Origin: Mycolicibacterium rhodesiae
GTDB taxonomy: Bacteria; Actinomycetota; Actinomycetes; Mycobacteriales; Mycobacteriaceae
Direction of reading: 5' to 3'
DNA length: 64,000 bases
NCBI RefSeq assembly: GCF_002086695.1
Contig: NZ_MVIH01000002.1
Span: 372,001-436,000 of the forward strand
The translations under genes and the position numbers were made by a program. Within the stretch, counting starts at the first letter, position 1. The number at the start of each line of letters is the position of its first letter. This document shows positions 1 through 8,777 of the stretch, in pieces. Below the pieces are notes generated by a model. The model was not told where the DNA came from and did no database searches. It saw nothing but the letters and a program-made list of their open reading frames with translations.

Positions 1-422
1 ACTTCGAGACCGAGGACCTGGCAGACATGCTGCAGCGCAACGGGTTCGGCCCCCACCATCGCACGTTCTACGTGTGGGAGGCGGTCACCCAGTACCTGAC
101 CGATGCCGCCGTGCGGCGCACGTTCGACTACCTGGCGCAGACGGCCCCCGGTAGCGGCCTGGCGTTCACGTTCGTCCGCGAGGACTTTCTGGCCGGCAGG
201 AAGTTGTATGGCGCGCAGCGGGCCCGTCAGCAGTTCGTGGTGAAGGACAGGCTGTGGCGGTTCGGGCTCAACCCCACCGACGTCGGGCCGTTGTTGGCCG
301 AGTACGGCTGGCGTGAGATCGATCAAGTCGGGCCGGCCGAGTACACGGCCCGCTATCTGCGCCCGGCTGGACGCACCGACGCGGTGTCCGAGATCGAACG
401 AGCTGTATATGCCGAGCGCTGA
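1..422 (+). CDS. SAM-dependent methyltransferase, C-terminal part (TIGR00027 type)
   Basis: Only the last ~139 codons are present; the frame is open from base 3 and the start lies left of the window. The stretch FYVWEAVTQYLT is the hallmark of the leucine-carboxyl-methyltransferase-like SAM methyltransferases that mycobacteria carry in many copies, mostly with unknown substrate. The N-terminal SAM-binding glycine motif is outside the window, so activity cannot be judged. The next gene starts inside the last codons of this one (ATG at 409, 14-base overlap), which suggests co-transcription. Confidence 0.8.
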   Translation, partial: FETEDLADMLQRNGFGPHHRTFYVWEAVTQYLTDAAVRRTFDYLAQTAPGSGLAFTFVREDFLAGRKLYGAQRARQQFVVKDRLWRFGLNPTDVGPLLAEYGWREIDQVGPAEYTARYLRPAGRTDAVSEIERAVYAER

Positions 423-1056
423 TCCGCCGTTCGACGCCCGGGAGCGGGTCGCGTTGTGCGATCTGCTCGAGGAACTCGGCCCGGATGCGCCCACCCTGCT
501 CGACGGGTTCACCACCAAACACCTCGCCGCTCATCTGCTGCTGCGCGAGCGCGACCCCGTCGCCGCGCCGTGCCTGGTTCTGCCTGGACCGCCCGCTCGG
601 TTCGCCGAGCGGCGCACCGCGGCCATGGCGCAACGCCGGGAGTTCGACTGGCTCGTGGACCGGCTGCGGTCCGGTCCACCCTTCGGCTTCTTCCGGCTGG
701 GCTGGGTGCGCGACTTCCCCAGCCTCAACGAGTTCTTCGTCCATCACGAGGACGTTCGGCGCGCCAACGGCCTCGGTCCCCGGGAGGACATGGCTGCCGA
801 CCTGCAGGCAGCGCTCTGGCGAAATGTGGAGCGCGGCAGCGGCTTCCTGACGCGTCGGGTGCGCAAAATCGGAGTGGACCTGGTCTGGGGCACGCACCGC
901 TGTCACGCCCGCACGGGCAGCCCCGTCGTCGAGCTCAGGGGGGCCTCCGGTGAACTGCTGCTGTACCTGTTCGGGCGTCAGGCCGCCGCACGCGTCGACG
1001 TCCTCGGGCCACCAGACGCCGTCGCGGCGGTAAGACACACCCGTTTCGGGATGTGA
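409..1056 (+). CDS. TIGR03085-like DinB-fold metal-binding protein (maleylpyruvate isomerase-like)
   Basis: A 215-residue protein starting at ATG 409, which follows a plausible spacing and overlaps the upstream methyltransferase; an open frame extends further upstream but only by running into that gene. It begins with an arginine-rich acidic segment (FDARERVALCDLLEELGPDAP) and has the short helical-bundle layout, with a His in the first helix pair (FTTKHLAAHLLLRERDP) and the NEFFVHHEDVRRAN motif near residue 105. These are the features of the actinobacterial TIGR03085 family, related to mycothiol-dependent maleylpyruvate isomerase and DinB. The His residues probably bind a metal. No substrate is known for this family, so only the family is called. 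Confidence 0.72.
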   Translation: MPSADPPFDARERVALCDLLEELGPDAPTLLDGFTTKHLAAHLLLRERDPVAAPCLVLPGPPARFAERRTAAMAQRREFDWLVDRLRSGPPFGFFRLGWVRDFPSLNEFFVHHEDVRRANGLGPREDMAADLQAALWRNVERGSGFLTRRVRKIGVDLVWGTHRCHARTGSPVVELRGASGELLLYLFGRQAAARVDVLGPPDAVAAVRHTRFGM

Positions 1057-1140
1057 GCCCCACGACCTGTGGGCGCAAGCCTGACGCTCGGCAGAAACCT
1101 CCGATGGTGGCTAGGCTGGCGTCTTGCGGAAGGAGCGCAC

Positions 1141-2415
1141 ATGTCCGCCGAAGCACCGTCGCCGGCCGCGCCGAAGGGCCAGCCCGGGCATATCCGGCTG
1201 ACATCGCATCACGGTGCCGACGACGCCCCGCCGATCACCTGGGGTGCGGCCACCCCGGCCGAGCGCGGTCCGCTGATCGGCACCACCAGCACCCGCAGCC
1301 ACCGCAACGTCGTTGGAACGCATAGTGGTTCCTACAGCGTGTACCGCGCGCTGGCGGTGGCTGCCGGAGCGCTGTCGCGGGAGCACCGGGCGGACCTCAC
1401 CAATACCGCGCCTACCGACAGCATCGGCCCGTACCCGCAGTGGAGCGGGCCTGAAGCGATCGTCAGCCTGGACCCGTGGGGGGCGATGGTGGCCGACGCG
1501 TTCGCCGCCGAATTGGCCGCAGGCCACGACATCCGCCCGACGATCGCGGTGACCAAAGCTCACGTGATACTTCCGGAGATCGCCGACGCCATCGACAAGG
1601 GTCGGCTGGTCCCGGACGGCCGGTTCTTGCTGCCCGGCGGCGCGGCGCTGGTGACCAAGGCCGCGATCGAGCCGGTCTGGTATCTGCCCGGTGTCGCCGA
1701 GCGTTTCGGGTGCAGCGAGGCACATCTTCGCCGGGTCCTGTTCGAAGAGACCGGCGGCATGTATCCCGAGTTGGTCACGCGCAGCGATCTCGAGGTGTTC
1801 CTTCCCCCTATCGGCGGGCAGACCCTCTACATCTTCGGCAACCCCCATGACCTCGCCGACCCCTCGGTGGAGTTGACGGCCCGGGTTCACGACGAATGCA
1901 ACGGCTCTGATGTGTTCGGCTCCGACATCTGTACCTGCCGGCCGTATCTGACGCACGCGATCGAGGAGTGCATCCTCGGCGCCCAGCGCGGCGGGGTCGG
2001 GCTGGTCGCCTACTCCCGCAAGGAAGGTCGCGCGCTCGGTGAGGTGACCAAGTTCCTGGTCTACAACGCCCGCAAGCGCCAGCAGGGCGGCGACACCGCC
2101 GAGGCGTACTTCGCCCGCACCGAATGCGTTGCGGGCGTGCAGGATATGCGGTTCCAGGAGTTGATGCCCGACGTGCTGCACTGGTTGGGCATCCAGAAGA
2201 TCCACCGCCTGGTGTCGATGAGCAACATGAAGTACGACGCGATCGTCGGCTCCGGCATCGAGGTCGGCGAGCGGGTCAACATCCCCGACGAGTTGATCCC
2301 GGCCGACGCCCGGGTGGAGATCGACGCCAAGATGGCCGCAGGGTATTTCACGCCGGGCCCGGTCCCCGATGCCGCCGAGTTGAAGAAGGCCAAGGGCCGC
2401 GGGCTGGAGCACTGA
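1141..2415 (+). CDS. URC1-type GTP cyclohydrolase II-like protein (uracil catabolism)
   Basis: A 424-residue protein. ATG 1141 is chosen because GGAAGGAG ends five bases before it; the open frame upstream lacks a site. The C-terminal half is a GTP cyclohydrolase II fold: Cys253, Cys264 and Cys266 have the same 11- and 2-residue spacing as the zinc ligands of RibA, and EGRALGE replaces RibA's EGRGIGL. The N-terminal ~200 residues are not a DHBP synthase, and the protein is twice the size of a plain RibA. Together with the next two genes (DUF1688 and uracil phosphoribosyltransferase, each overlapping by one base) this matches URC1 of the yeast URC pathway, in which the uracil ring is opened at nucleotide or nucleoside level. 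Riboflavin synthesis is the less likely alternative. Function is inferred from context and family, not shown. Confidence 0.82.
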   Translation: MSAEAPSPAAPKGQPGHIRLTSHHGADDAPPITWGAATPAERGPLIGTTSTRSHRNVVGTHSGSYSVYRALAVAAGALSREHRADLTNTAPTDSIGPYPQWSGPEAIVSLDPWGAMVADAFAAELAAGHDIRPTIAVTKAHVILPEIADAIDKGRLVPDGRFLLPGGAALVTKAAIEPVWYLPGVAERFGCSEAHLRRVLFEETGGMYPELVTRSDLEVFLPPIGGQTLYIFGNPHDLADPSVELTARVHDECNGSDVFGSDICTCRPYLTHAIEECILGAQRGGVGLVAYSRKEGRALGEVTKFLVYNARKRQQGGDTAEAYFARTECVAGVQDMRFQELMPDVLHWLGIQKIHRLVSMSNMKYDAIVGSGIEVGERVNIPDELIPADARVEIDAKMAAGYFTPGPVPDAAELKKAKGRGLEH

Positions 2416-3632
2416 TGGCCGCCGCCATCGAGGTCGACGTCGAGAACCCGGCGGGGGCGGCCGCTGCACTGCGCAGCACTCGCGCCGTCCGGGAGCGGGC
2501 CGCAGTGTTGACCGAACGGGCCCGCTGCGGCGACTCACGGTGGTTCACCGTGCACGACGATGCACTGGACGCGACCGCCCAGTTGGTCGCCGACGTCACC
2601 CGGCGAAACTACCCGGATCTTCAGGTCCCGTTCCACAGCCGGTGGCGCCATTTCGAGGCCGGTGGTGTCGATCGCAAGGCCGCGCTACTCCGCGGCGCCG
2701 AGGCCAGGGCGCTGGTCGACCTCACCGTGGTCAGCGTGCTGCTCGACGCCGGCGCCGGCCCATCCTGGTCCTATGTCGAAGCGGAGACGGCGCTGCGGCT
2801 GAGCCGCTCAGAAGGCTTGGGGGTGGCGAGCTTTCACGCGTTCACCTCGGGACTGTTCTCCGCCGACCCTAACGACCCGCTGCGGGTCGACGCCGCCGGG
2901 CTGGCGGGGCTCACCGAGCAGCAGTTGGCCGAAGCGTTTCAGGTCGACGGCGCGAACCCGCTCGTCGGGCTCGACGGCCGCGTGGCGATTCTGCATCGGC
3001 TGGGTGCGGTCACTGCCGCAAACCCGGCGGTCTTCGGTGCCGAGGGCCGCCCTTGCGGATTGGTCGACACCGTGGGCGGGCGATCCGTGCGCGCATCCGA
3101 GCTGCTGTCCCTGGTGCTGAGCTCGCTGGCGCCAATCTGGCCGGGCGGCAGCATGATCGGTGACCAACCGCTTGGGGACTGCTGGCGGCATTCCGCGCTG
3201 GACGGTCCCGGCCTGACCGCGGGGTGGATGCCGTTTCACAAACTCTCGCAGTGGCTCACGTACTCGTTGCTGGAGCCGTTCGGGTGGGCCGGAGTGGATG
3301 TGACCGATCTCGACGGGTTGACCGGACTGCCCGAATATCGCAACGGCGGGCTGCTGCTGGACGCCGGGGTTCTCCGGTTGCGCGACAGTGCCGACTCCAG
3401 CCGAAGTGTCACCGTCGCAGACGAATTGGTGGTCGAGTGGCGCGCGTTGACGATCACGCTGCTCGACGAGATCGCTCCCCTGGTCCGTCGGCGGCTCGGC
3501 GTCGACGCCGACCAGATGCCACTGGCCCGAGTATTGGAGGGCGGCACCTGGGCGGCGGGCAGGGCATTGGCTCAGCAGCTGCGCGGCAGCCTTCCGCCGC
3601 TGTCCATCGTCAGCGATGGCACAGTATTCTGA
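2415..3632 (+). CDS. URC4/Urg3-type DUF1688 protein (uracil catabolism)
   Basis: A 405-residue cytoplasmic protein. ATG 2415 shares its A with the TGA of the preceding gene, so translation is probably coupled. The composition and motifs, including [10 protein letters not shown] near the start, [14 protein letters not shown] around residue 73, and the late block [15 protein letters not shown], are those I associate with DUF1688, the URC4 family of fungi and scattered bacteria. URC4 is genetically required for growth on uracil in Saccharomyces kluyveri; its biochemical role has been unclear. Its position between URC1-like and uracil phosphoribosyltransferase genes is the strongest support. No metal-binding or nucleotide-binding motif stands out. 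Confidence 0.8.
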   Translation: MAAAIEVDVENPAGAAAALRSTRAVRERAAVLTERARCGDSRWFTVHDDALDATAQLVADVTRRNYPDLQVPFHSRWRHFEAGGVDRKAALLRGAEARALVDLTVVSVLLDAGAGPSWSYVEAETALRLSRSEGLGVASFHAFTSGLFSADPNDPLRVDAAGLAGLTEQQLAEAFQVDGANPLVGLDGRVAILHRLGAVTAANPAVFGAEGRPCGLVDTVGGRSVRASELLSLVLSSLAPIWPGGSMIGDQPLGDCWRHSALDGPGLTAGWMPFHKLSQWLTYSLLEPFGWAGVDVTDLDGLTGLPEYRNGGLLLDAGVLRLRDSADSSRSVTVADELVVEWRALTITLLDEIAPLVRRRLGVDADQMPLARVLEGGTWAAGRALAQQLRGSLPPLSIVSDGTVF

Positions 3633-4261
3633 TGCGCGACGTCCACGTCATCGACCACCCGCTGGTGCAGCACAAGCTGACCCTGATGCGCCGCAAGGTC
3701 ACGTCCACCAACACGTTCCGCCGACTGGCCAATGAGATGGCCACGCTGCTGGCCTATGAGGTGCTACGCGACACCCCGACCCACGACATCGAGGTGGAGA
3801 CCCCACTGGAGACCACCACCGGCACGGTCATCGACGGCAAGAAGTTGGTGTTCGTCTCCATCCTGAGAGCCGGCACCGGCATCCTCGACGGGATGCTGAC
3901 CGTCGTGCCCGGCGCCCGGATCGGACACATCGGGTTGTACCGCGATCCGAAAACCCGCGTCGCCGTGGAGTATTACTTCAAGATGCCCAGCGACCTGCAC
4001 GAACGCGAGGTGGTCGTGGTCGACCCGATGCTGGCCACCGGCAACTCGGCGGTGGCCGCCGTGGATCGCCTCAAGGAGTTCCGGCCCCGGTCCATCAAAT
4101 TCGTCTGCCTGCTCACCTGCCCCGAAGGGATCGCCGTCCTACACGACGCCCATCCGGAAGTGCCGATCTACACCGCGGCGGTGGACCGCGGACTCGACGA
4201 TCAGGGCTACATCGTGCCCGGTCTTGGCGACGCCGGCGATCGGCTGTTCGGCACGAAATAG
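3632..4261 (+). CDS. upp: uracil phosphoribosyltransferase
   Basis: A 209-residue protein, the normal Upp length. It converts uracil and PRPP to UMP. The PRPP-binding loop [13 protein letters not shown] lies at residues 127-140, the N-terminal [12 protein letters not shown] block is typical, and the uracil-binding [13 protein letters not shown] segment is near the C-terminus. ATG 3632 overlaps the TGA of the DUF1688 gene by one base; the long open frame upstream is a shadow of that gene. In the URC scheme FUR1/Upp supplies the UMP on which URC1 acts, so here it probably serves uracil breakdown as well as salvage. The gene ends 16 bases from the convergent multicopper oxidase gene. Confidence 0.95.
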   Translation: MRDVHVIDHPLVQHKLTLMRRKVTSTNTFRRLANEMATLLAYEVLRDTPTHDIEVETPLETTTGTVIDGKKLVFVSILRAGTGILDGMLTVVPGARIGHIGLYRDPKTRVAVEYYFKMPSDLHEREVVVVDPMLATGNSAVAAVDRLKEFRPRSIKFVCLLTCPEGIAVLHDAHPEVPIYTAAVDRGLDDQGYIVPGLGDAGDRLFGTK

Positions 4262-4276
4262 CCGGGCCGCACCGGG

Positions 4277-5794
4277 TTAGCCGGTGTAGTTCAACGTGGT
4301 CATCATCCCGGCCTCCATGTGATACGCGTTGTGGCAGTGCAGCATCCAGTCGCCGGGGTTGTCCGCGACCAGCCGCGCGGCCACTGTCTGCATCGGTTGG
4401 ACGATCACGGTGTCCTTGCGCGGCCCTGCGCTGCCATCGGGCTTGAGCACCTGGAAGGTGTGGCCGTGCAGGTGCATCGGATGCCACATCATGGAGTCGT
4501 TGACGAACGTCAGCGTCACGTTCTGGCCCTGGTGGACCGTCAGTGGAACCGTCTGCTTGTAGGGCCTGCCGTTGATCATCCAGTCGTAGCGCATCATCAT
4601 GCCCGACAACCGGACCTGCAGCGTGCGATCGCTGAGCGACGGCAACTGCACTTCCGTTGCGGCAGTGAAGGTGTCGACAGTTCCGACCCGCCCGGTGAGT
4701 TGCGGCGGCCGGAACCCGGCGTCCGGAGCGCTCCCCTCTCCGGTCGACAGCAGCGCACGTGCGACGGCGTTCTTACCTTCGGCGGCGGCAACGAGAGGAA
4801 ACACTCCGTCACCCGCGGTCACGATGACGTCGTAACGCTCGCCCATACCCACCAGGAGCGCATCGACATCCTGCGGCCGGACGGGGAACCCGTCGGTGTG
4901 GGTGACGGTCATACGATGCCCGGCAAGCGCGACCCGGAATGCGGTATCGGCAGCGGCATTGATGATTCGGATGCGAACGCGGTTTCCGGGTTTCGCGCTG
5001 AATGTCGTCGCAGCCGACGGGATGCGGCCGTTGATGATGTAGTACGGGTAGCTGACATCACCGGCGTCGCCGCCGAGCAGGTCACTTGTTCCCACACCGC
5101 GGACGCCGGGACCGCGCGGCATCGATCCCATGCCGCCCATCCCCGGCATGGGCATCTGTCCCATGCCGCCCATGGACGTCAGCCCCGTGAAGATCTGCTC
5201 CGGGCTGGGTCCGACGCCGGAGGTCCAGTCGTCGAGCATCACGATCCACTCGGCGTCGTAGCGTCCCGGCTCTGATGGATCGTCCACGATGACCGGTATA
5301 TACAAGCCGAAGTCGGTGTCGAGTCCGGTATGCGGGTGCGCCCAGTACGTTCCGGGATGTGGGGAGCTGAACCGATAGGTGAAGCCGGCGGCCGGGGCGA
5401 TGTTCGGACTGGCCGGGCTGGCGCCGTCCATGTCGTTGCGCAACGCGATCCCGTGCCAGTGCACCGAGGTCGGGTGATCGAGTCCGTTGTCGACGGTGAC
5501 CGCGATCTCGTCGCCGACGTTGGCCCTGATCAGAGGGCCCGGGACCTGTCCGTTGTAGGCGAGCGTGCGTGCCGTGGTCCCCCCGAGGTCGATGTCGGCG
5601 GGGCCTGGGGTCAGGTGCGCGGTCACCGTTCTGCCGGTGTGCGGCCGCGCCGCCTCCGCCGCGGCGATCGCACCCGGCGACGGGGAGCCACCGGTGGCCA
5701 CGGGGTTGGTCGACCGGCCGCAGGCAACCAACGCCGCGCCTCCGAGGACCCCTGCCGCCAGAAAGCCGCGCCGGGTGAGCGTCGGTCGACTCAT
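4277..5794 (-). CDS. mmcO: multicopper oxidase, MmcO type (Tat-exported lipoprotein)
   Basis: A 505-residue cuproxidase; M. tuberculosis MmcO has about the same length. It oxidises Cu(I) and other substrates with O2 outside the membrane. The N-terminus carries a twin-arginine signal (TRRGFLAAG) followed by a lipobox ending in Cys (ALVAC). Copper-binding blocks appear in order: HWHGIALRNDMDG, YWAHPHTGLDTD, HPMHLHGHTFQVL, and HCHNAYHMEAGMM. A methionine-rich segment (GQMPMPGMGGMGSMP) lies mid-protein, as in CueO-type enzymes. ATG 5794 is preceded by GAGGAGA; the longer frame to 5845 adds residues before the Tat signal and is rejected. The 18-base element at 5860-5877 sits 66 bases upstream. Confidence 0.92.
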   Translation of the reverse strand: MSRPTLTRRGFLAAGVLGGAALVACGRSTNPVATGGSPSPGAIAAAEAARPHTGRTVTAHLTPGPADIDLGGTTARTLAYNGQVPGPLIRANVGDEIAVTVDNGLDHPTSVHWHGIALRNDMDGASPASPNIAPAAGFTYRFSSPHPGTYWAHPHTGLDTDFGLYIPVIVDDPSEPGRYDAEWIVMLDDWTSGVGPSPEQIFTGLTSMGGMGQMPMPGMGGMGSMPRGPGVRGVGTSDLLGGDAGDVSYPYYIINGRIPSAATTFSAKPGNRVRIRIINAAADTAFRVALAGHRMTVTHTDGFPVRPQDVDALLVGMGERYDVIVTAGDGVFPLVAAAEGKNAVARALLSTGEGSAPDAGFRPPQLTGRVGTVDTFTAATEVQLPSLSDRTLQVRLSGMMMRYDWMINGRPYKQTVPLTVHQGQNVTLTFVNDSMMWHPMHLHGHTFQVLKPDGSAGPRKDTVIVQPMQTVAARLVADNPGDWMLHCHNAYHMEAGMMTTLNYTG

Positions 5795-5859
5795 CACCAA
5801 TCCTGTCTCCTCGAGGGTTCGTCGTTCAGACTGCGGCGGACCCACAGCGGGTTTGGTGT

Positions 5860-5877
5860 TGGTTCTGTGAAGATTCG
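5860..5877 (-). promoter_or_regulatory. 18-base repeated upstream element, copy 1 (mmcO / kinase)
   Basis: TGGTTCTGTGAAGATTCG on the plus strand recurs exactly at 7859-7876. Both copies lie 66-75 bases in front of a minus-strand gene start (mmcO at 5794, DUF305 gene at 7784). Read on that strand it contains TCACAG, a hexamer resembling OmpR-type response-regulator half-sites. It is probably a shared regulator-binding or promoter element. Here it could also act on the divergent kinase gene. Confidence 0.55.
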
Positions 5878-5920
5878 CTCAAGACCCGATCCCGCGGCAC
5901 CGGCGCGGCACGATGAAGGC

Positions 5921-7099
5921 ATGAATCTCTCGTCGCAGGCATCGCCGCGGGTGTCGGGGGCCGTGCTCAGCGGATTCGGCATGCGCCGGCGACTGCTGCT
6001 CGCACAGACAGTGGTCCTGCTCGCCGGCGGGGTGACCACGTGGGTCGTCGCAACAGTGGTGGGGCCACCGCTGTTCCGTGAGCACCTACACATGGCCGGC
6101 GTCGCCCACGATTCCAATGAGCAGTATCACGCCGAGCAGGCCTACCAGCACGCCACCGCGCTCTCGATCGGGGTCGCGATCACGGTGGCCGCACTCACCG
6201 CGCTGATCGCCACCGTCTACCTCAGCCGGCGGCTCCAGCATTCCATCGCCGAGGTCTCGGCAGCCGCGTCAGCGGTGGCCGAGGGTCGCTACGACATCCG
6301 TGTCGCACCACCCCGGCTGGGCCGTGAATTCGACGAGATGGCAACAGCGTTCAACAAGATGGCGGATCGGCTGCAAGCTGTGGAATCCAGCCGCCGCCAG
6401 CTGTTCGGCGATCTTGCTCACGAGATCCGGACACCGGTGGCTGTGCTGGAGGCCTATCTGGAAGCCGTTGAGGACGGCGTGAAGGTCCTCGACCAGCCGA
6501 CCATCGCGATGTTGAGGGAGCAGACCGGCCGTCTGGTGCGCTTCTCGGCCGATGCCGCCGCCCTGGCCCAGGCCGAAGAGGCGCATGCCACGATCACCCC
6601 GGCGTGGGTCGAGGCCGACGAGATCGCCCGCTCCGTCGGTGCCGCGCTGGCCGACCGCTACGCCGCGAAGAACGTCGCGCTGAGTATTCAGGTGGCTGTG
6701 GGGAAACAGTTCTGGGCTGACCGTCAACGCCTGGCACAGGTGTTGAACAACCTGCTGGACAACGCATTACGTCACACCGCGCCCGGCGGTCACGTTCGGC
6801 TCACCGCGACGCCGATGGGCAGCGAGGTCGTCTTCACGGTGAGCGACGACGGTGAGGGCATTGCGGCAGAGCACCTTCCGCACGTTTTCGAGCGCTTCTA
6901 CCGGACCGACTCGGCGCGCAATCGCGACCGGGGCGGCTCCGGCATCGGCCTCGCCATCGCCAAGGCACTGACAGAGGCGCACGGTGGCACCATCACCGCG
7001 ACCAGCCCCGGCCCTGGAGCCGGTACCACCTTCACGGTGACAGTGCCCAGCCTGCCGGCAGCCGGAGCTCGCCGCGGCGATCAACGCGAATACGCGTGA
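5921..7099 (+). CDS. sensor histidine kinase (BaeS/HAMP type), no adjacent response regulator
   Basis: A 392-residue membrane kinase starting at ATG 5921. Two membrane segments (about residues 25-50 and 80-102) enclose a very short external loop containing several His, Met and acidic residues (FREHLHMAGVAHDSNEQYHA), possibly a metal sensor. A HAMP linker follows, then the H-box FGDLAHEIRTP with phosphoacceptor His167, the N-box QVLNNLLDNALRHT, and the G boxes SDDGEGI and GGSGIGLAIA. All catalytic motifs are intact. No response regulator gene is found next to it or elsewhere in the window. The neighbours (multicopper oxidase and DUF305 lipoprotein) suggest a copper or envelope-metal signal; that is inference. 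Confidence 0.9.
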   Translation: MNLSSQASPRVSGAVLSGFGMRRRLLLAQTVVLLAGGVTTWVVATVVGPPLFREHLHMAGVAHDSNEQYHAEQAYQHATALSIGVAITVAALTALIATVYLSRRLQHSIAEVSAAASAVAEGRYDIRVAPPRLGREFDEMATAFNKMADRLQAVESSRRQLFGDLAHEIRTPVAVLEAYLEAVEDGVKVLDQPTIAMLREQTGRLVRFSADAAALAQAEEAHATITPAWVEADEIARSVGAALADRYAAKNVALSIQVAVGKQFWADRQRLAQVLNNLLDNALRHTAPGGHVRLTATPMGSEVVFTVSDDGEGIAAEHLPHVFERFYRTDSARNRDRGGSGIGLAIAKALTEAHGGTITATSPGPGAGTTFTVTVPSLPAAGARRGDQREYA

Positions 7100-7112
7100 C
7101 CTTACGCGCCGA

Positions 7113-7784
7113 CTACAGCGAGCTCAGAATCTGGTTCATGGTGTCGATCTCCTTTTGCTGGCTGGTGGCGATCGACTTGGCGAGGGCGATGGCGTCGGCG
7201 GACTGGCCGCCCTTGATCTCGTTCTGCGCCATGGTGATTGCACCCTGATGATGCTTGATCATCTGGGTCAGGTACAACTTGCCGGCCGCAACCCCTTGGG
7301 CGTTGCGCAGTGCGTCCATATCGGCCGGTGACATCATCCCGTCCATCCCTGGCATGCCATCCATTCCGGGCATACCCGGCATCATCGAACTGCTCGGCAT
7401 GGTCGTCGGTGACGCTGTGGCGGTATCCGAGCCGTGCATACCGGGCATGCCCCACTGGTTCAGCCAGCCCTGCATGGTGTCGATCTCGGGGCCCTGCGCC
7501 GCCTTGATCTGCTTGGCCAGGTCCACCACCCGTCCGTCGATGCCCTGCTTGGCCAGGATCATGTCGCTCATCTCGATGGCCTGCCGGTGATGCGGAATCA
7601 TCATGCGGGCGAACATCATGTCGGCCTGATTGTGCGCGGCTAGCGACGCCACGGTCGAACTCTGGACAGTGGACGGCGCCGACGACGACGCCGCATCCTT
7701 GGTGCCCGAGTTGCTACACGCGCCGATGGCGGCGACCGCAGCCAACGCGGCCACCCCGGTCACCACAGTCCTCGCTTTGTTCAC
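7113..7784 (-). CDS. DUF305 lipoprotein, Met/His-rich
   Basis: A 223-residue exported lipoprotein. GTG 7784 is chosen because AAAGGGA lies seven bases upstream and it gives a clean signal peptide ending in the lipobox AAIGAC; the frame to 7889 has no site. Two DUF305 halves carry the ferritin-like His/Met pattern (MFARMMIPHHRQAIEMS and QMIKHHQGAITMAQNE), joined by a linker of repeated PGMPGMDG units rich in methionine. Such proteins are often found beside copper oxidases and are presumed periplasmic metal binders. The gene converges on the histidine kinase gene with 13 bases between stops. Confidence 0.85.
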   Translation of the reverse strand: MNKARTVVTGVAALAAVAAIGACSNSGTKDAASSSAPSTVQSSTVASLAAHNQADMMFARMMIPHHRQAIEMSDMILAKQGIDGRVVDLAKQIKAAQGPEIDTMQGWLNQWGMPGMHGSDTATASPTTMPSSSMMPGMPGMDGMPGMDGMMSPADMDALRNAQGVAAGKLYLTQMIKHHQGAITMAQNEIKGGQSADAIALAKSIATSQQKEIDTMNQILSSL

Positions 7785-7858
7785 AGCACATCCCTTTCGT
7801 CGCGTCGGATCAGTCGATCCCCGCCCAGCTTCGCCAGACTCCAGTAGGTGTGGCGTAG

Positions 7859-7876
7859 TGGTTCTGTGAAGATTCG
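7859..7876 (-). promoter_or_regulatory. 18-base repeated upstream element, copy 2 (DUF305 gene)
   Basis: This is an exact match of 5860-5877, 75 bases upstream of the GTG of the DUF305 gene. The next gene to the right is on the same strand and ends at 7951, so this copy can only serve the minus-strand DUF305 gene. That fixes the likely orientation of the element. Confidence 0.55.
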
Positions 7877-7950
7877 ATAAAGGATCCAATTCGCGAAAGC
7901 GCAGAACCGGTGCCGATGTGCCGTGTTGATTCGTGTGCGTAGAGGTGCCG

Positions 7951-8643
7951 TCAGCCGTGATGAGCGTGCTGGTGCCCGTCCGGGCTCGACGGAGCGTGAT
8001 CGGCGCCCGTGTTCAGCTTCATGTCCGTCACCGGACGGCCCTGCTCGGTGGCGGCCGGCCCCGAGCCGTGGCCAGTGACCGCGTGGGTCTCCTGCGCCGA
8101 ACCGCCTCCGGCCTCGGCGTCGACGGGTGCGCCATGGTGGTGCTGGTGACCGTTGAGGCCGGACGCCAGGCCGGCAGTGACCGCGAGCGCCATCACCGTG
8201 TTGGCGCCCACGAGCACCAACGTCCGGCCGAGACCCGAAACCATGTGCGCGCGATAGCGCCCGCGCAACACCCACGCGGCACCCATGACGACATAGCACT
8301 GCAGCAAGAGCACACAGATGCCTGCCGCCTCCACGCTTTCCGCCTCACCTGCGTTGGGACCGAATGGCGCACCGGCAGTTCTGGATATCACCCAGAGGGC
8401 GGCGAGACCGACGTTGGCGGCAATCCCGGCCGCCAACAGCAGCCGCGTCGGCCGGGACCAGGCGAAGAATCCCCACGCGAGTTGGAACACCCCGATCGCC
8501 GCGAAGAACACCCCCGATGGCACCCAGTCGTTCCAATGCATGGGCGCGACGGCGAAGTGGATGACCGCAGCACCGATCGACGCCACCGCCGCACATCGAG
8601 CGCCCAGTCGGTTGTCGGTTGTTCCCGCGTCGTTCGCCGTCAC
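7951..8643 (-). CDS. membrane protein with His-rich C-terminal tail, function unknown
   Basis: About 230 residues with five to six predicted membrane spans (for example AAVASIGAAVIHFAVAP, VPSGVFFAAIGVFQLAWGFF, LLLAAGIAANVGLAALWV). Conserved-looking histidines occur in the first span (VIHFAVAPMHWNDW). The cytoplasmic or external tail is strikingly His-rich (GHQHHHGAP and GHQHAHHG at the end), suggesting metal binding. I do not recognise a characterised family. GTG 8643 is my preferred start; the frame is open to ATG 8736 and neither has a convincing ribosome site. Its position beside the copper oxidase locus supports a metal-related role by inference only. Confidence 0.68.
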   Translation of the reverse strand: MTANDAGTTDNRLGARCAAVASIGAAVIHFAVAPMHWNDWVPSGVFFAAIGVFQLAWGFFAWSRPTRLLLAAGIAANVGLAALWVISRTAGAPFGPNAGEAESVEAAGICVLLLQCYVVMGAAWVLRGRYRAHMVSGLGRTLVLVGANTVMALAVTAGLASGLNGHQHHHGAPVDAEAGGGSAQETHAVTGHGSGPAATEQGRPVTDMKLNTGADHAPSSPDGHQHAHHG

Positions 8644-8777
8644 AGCGTCGACGGTGACACAGCGGTTGGGCGGCGGCGAGCAGTGAGCCGTAACGGTCGA
8701 GTCCCAAATCCGCAACACCCACCGGCTCCCAGCCACTGTTCAGGCAACGGTCAGCCGCAGATGGGTCAATAGTCCTT

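Noticed and set aside
1141..2415. Riboflavin-pathway GTP cyclohydrolase II (RibA)
   Set aside because: The protein is twice the usual length, lacks a DHBP synthase domain and is coupled to DUF1688 and upp rather than to rib genes. Not fully excluded.
1111..2538. 475-codon open frame on the minus strand opposite the URC1-like gene
   Set aside because: It is the antisense shadow of a high-GC gene with clear family motifs; its product is Arg/Gly/Pro-rich with no domain and no ribosome site.
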